NCBI RefSeq assembly: GCF_001949145.1
Contig: NW_019091362.1
Coordinates: 4,517,084-4,581,083, forward strand
Length of the DNA stretch: 64,000 nucleotides
From: Acanthaster planci
Lineage: Eukaryota > Echinodermata > Asteroidea > Valvatida > Acanthasteridae
Reading direction: 5' to 3'
Shown: one piece after another, positions 62,450 to 64,000 of the stretch
Numbering within the stretch: the first letter of the stretch is position 1
Layout of the letters: each line of letters opens with the position of its first letter
Notes under the pieces: generated by a model
What the model was told of the DNA's origin: nothing
Database searches by the model: none
The model's input: the letters and a program-made list of their open reading frames with translations, nothing else
Program-made: the position numbers and the translations under genes

Positions 62450-64000
62450 ACAGCATAGCGTCCCAATGGAAAAATCTTACGTCGTAACCATGAAACACAC
62501 AATGAGGATACAGCCCAGCATCCAGGTAGCGGGCTGCCATAGAACTGTGTGAGACTTTGTATGCCATTGGCTTGACCACGTTTAATGTCTTCATTGTACA
62601 GTGCACTTGAACATATTATATTGTTAGATCTAACTATTTTACAATCCGCTCCGAGCGGAAAAAAGAATGCGTGTTTTTTTTTTGGTACTTACCGCACAGG
62701 AGCGCCATGAGGCGCGCAAGTATATGCGCGTTTGACGCGGAGCACACTCAGTGCACGTAACTTATTTACTCCAGCATAAATAGTCTTTGCGTACACGCAG
62801 AACGCGTGCAAGAACCCGCCTGTAACCATGCACCTGTCTTTCTTTTCGCCGATTGGAGGTGCACTTCAGCTCGGGGCGGATTAGATCCAACGTAGAGCGC
62901 AAATGATACTACATTAGCAGCGAAATAAAGTTGATCCAACTGACACTTGGATGTTGGACAACTTCATTTCGTTGTTCTTGACTGAGACTTAACCCATATT
63001 TGCTTATAAATGTACCTTTTGCCACATTGTAAAGTAGTTACGCACATTCAAGCACAAAATATCTAAGTTCTGCAAGATTTACTTAGTGAGAGATTAACTG
63101 TGTATGTGGCTGCAAAAAAATGTACAAAAATGTACAAGTTCAAAAGCAACACTCTCTTTGAAGCCCCGTAAATAATGCACAGGCCGTAGGTCCGAATCTT
63201 CTATACTTTTGCCCGCGTTGCTATGAAGATCAGCTCAAAGTATTGTTCAAGTAAACGTTCCTTCCGCGGCATTCTGACCACAAAATGGAAAATTATGATG
63301 ACGATGTCCCCTACTACTGCAACCAAGGTGCCCTAAATTCATTTACTGGACGACATCAAGCGACACAGGAACTTTTTAAAACGAATAAAAAACCAGCCCT
63401 TTTACAAACGTTTTTAAAAGCGCAATACATGTTTTTCCCCGCTAAACGGCATCAAAATCTATCTTTACAACGACACAAAATGATACATTAAATTCTTTGA
63501 CGATTCAATGAGCCTGTCAATCATCCGTCCTTTGACATCTTCCTCCCAAAAGGCTTGCTCACCCGATGCTACCATTTTAATGGTCAGTTACACTCAATTA
63601 ATTTCGCGTTGAGCAAGCAGGGAATATTTTCTTGCTGAATTAAATTTCCTTCCACATGATTCGCTCTGACAACCACGGAACGTCGTGAAATTGATTGTTG
63701 GGTAGCAAGCGCCGAACACACGTCTTGTTCTCCTTTTTCCCTCTTCCCCCCATCTCTCCACATTCTCTCGGTGTCGTGCACTCGGTCTTAATTCACCGCA
63801 CTCGAATTCGCGTCTCAGTGGGCACTTTCTAAACCTTGGACGAAATGTAGGAGCGCGGCTATCTCCAGCAATTTTGTTTTCATTTGACTTTCTCGTTTGA
63901 GGCCACCAAATCTTCATCCAAACGACAGTTTGTCTGAGAACAGCAATGTTGTTTTTTGATACGCACAGATATTTTGAACTAAATCTGAAAAGGGTTGTGA
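62450..64000. other. Unassigned sequence to the window end
   Basis: No gene recognised. A locally GC-rich stretch at 62695-62890 has several CGCG motifs. The minus-strand frames at 63584-63917 overlap each other and lack features. Confidence 0.35.

Overview
The window is animal (metazoan) nuclear DNA. It has long introns, GT-AG splice sites, A+T-rich intergenic sequence, many short foldback (MITE-like) elements and no bacterial gene organisation. Hyalin-repeat (HYR) exons of about 80 codons in a secreted protein, and a marked excess of the palindrome TAGGCCTA, fit a marine invertebrate deuterostome. I favour an echinoderm; amphioxus or hemichordate remain possible. This is inference: no rRNA, histone or mitochondrial marker is present.

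Only two host genes can be supported. (1) Bases 17-7577, minus strand: the 5' part of a secreted multi-HYR-domain gene. A signal-peptide exon (7496-7577) is followed by four HYR exons (4847-5086, 2301-2537, 1039-1287, 17-244). Every junction is phase 1, all HYR exon lengths are multiples of three, and the gene continues beyond base 1. Exons 3 and 5 are close paralogues, so the gene grew by tandem exon duplication. (2) Bases 36277-36465, plus strand: the first coding exon of a small secreted precursor of unknown identity, with a strong signal peptide, a KR dibasic site and a phase-0 donor. No later exon was recognised.

The rest is mostly repeats and unassigned DNA. A degraded non-LTR retrotransposon (reverse transcriptase with a FADD motif, several frame breaks) lies at 48766-49965 and is followed by a 25-bp minisatellite. 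Between about 29.6 and 34.5 kb is a composite repeat block. It has several diverged copies carrying consensus CRE palindromes (TGACGTCA) at about 160-bp spacing, an embedded array of about 145-bp units with CRE-like and E-box cores, and a nested 667-bp element with 36-bp terminal inverted repeats.

Several non-autonomous DNA transposons can be delimited by their ends: foldbacks at 2607-2776, 6593-6719, 15597-15712, 42179-42366 and 59529-59659; a pogo/Tigger-like MITE at 18075-18229; hAT-like elements at 58527-59004 and 62170-62449; and a GGGTCA-palindrome element at 60130-60246. A CCAAT plus CRE module near 25.7 kb, upstream of a possible three-codon first exon, is a speculative promoter.

Most other open frames are short, overlap on both strands, lack splice context and were not called as genes.
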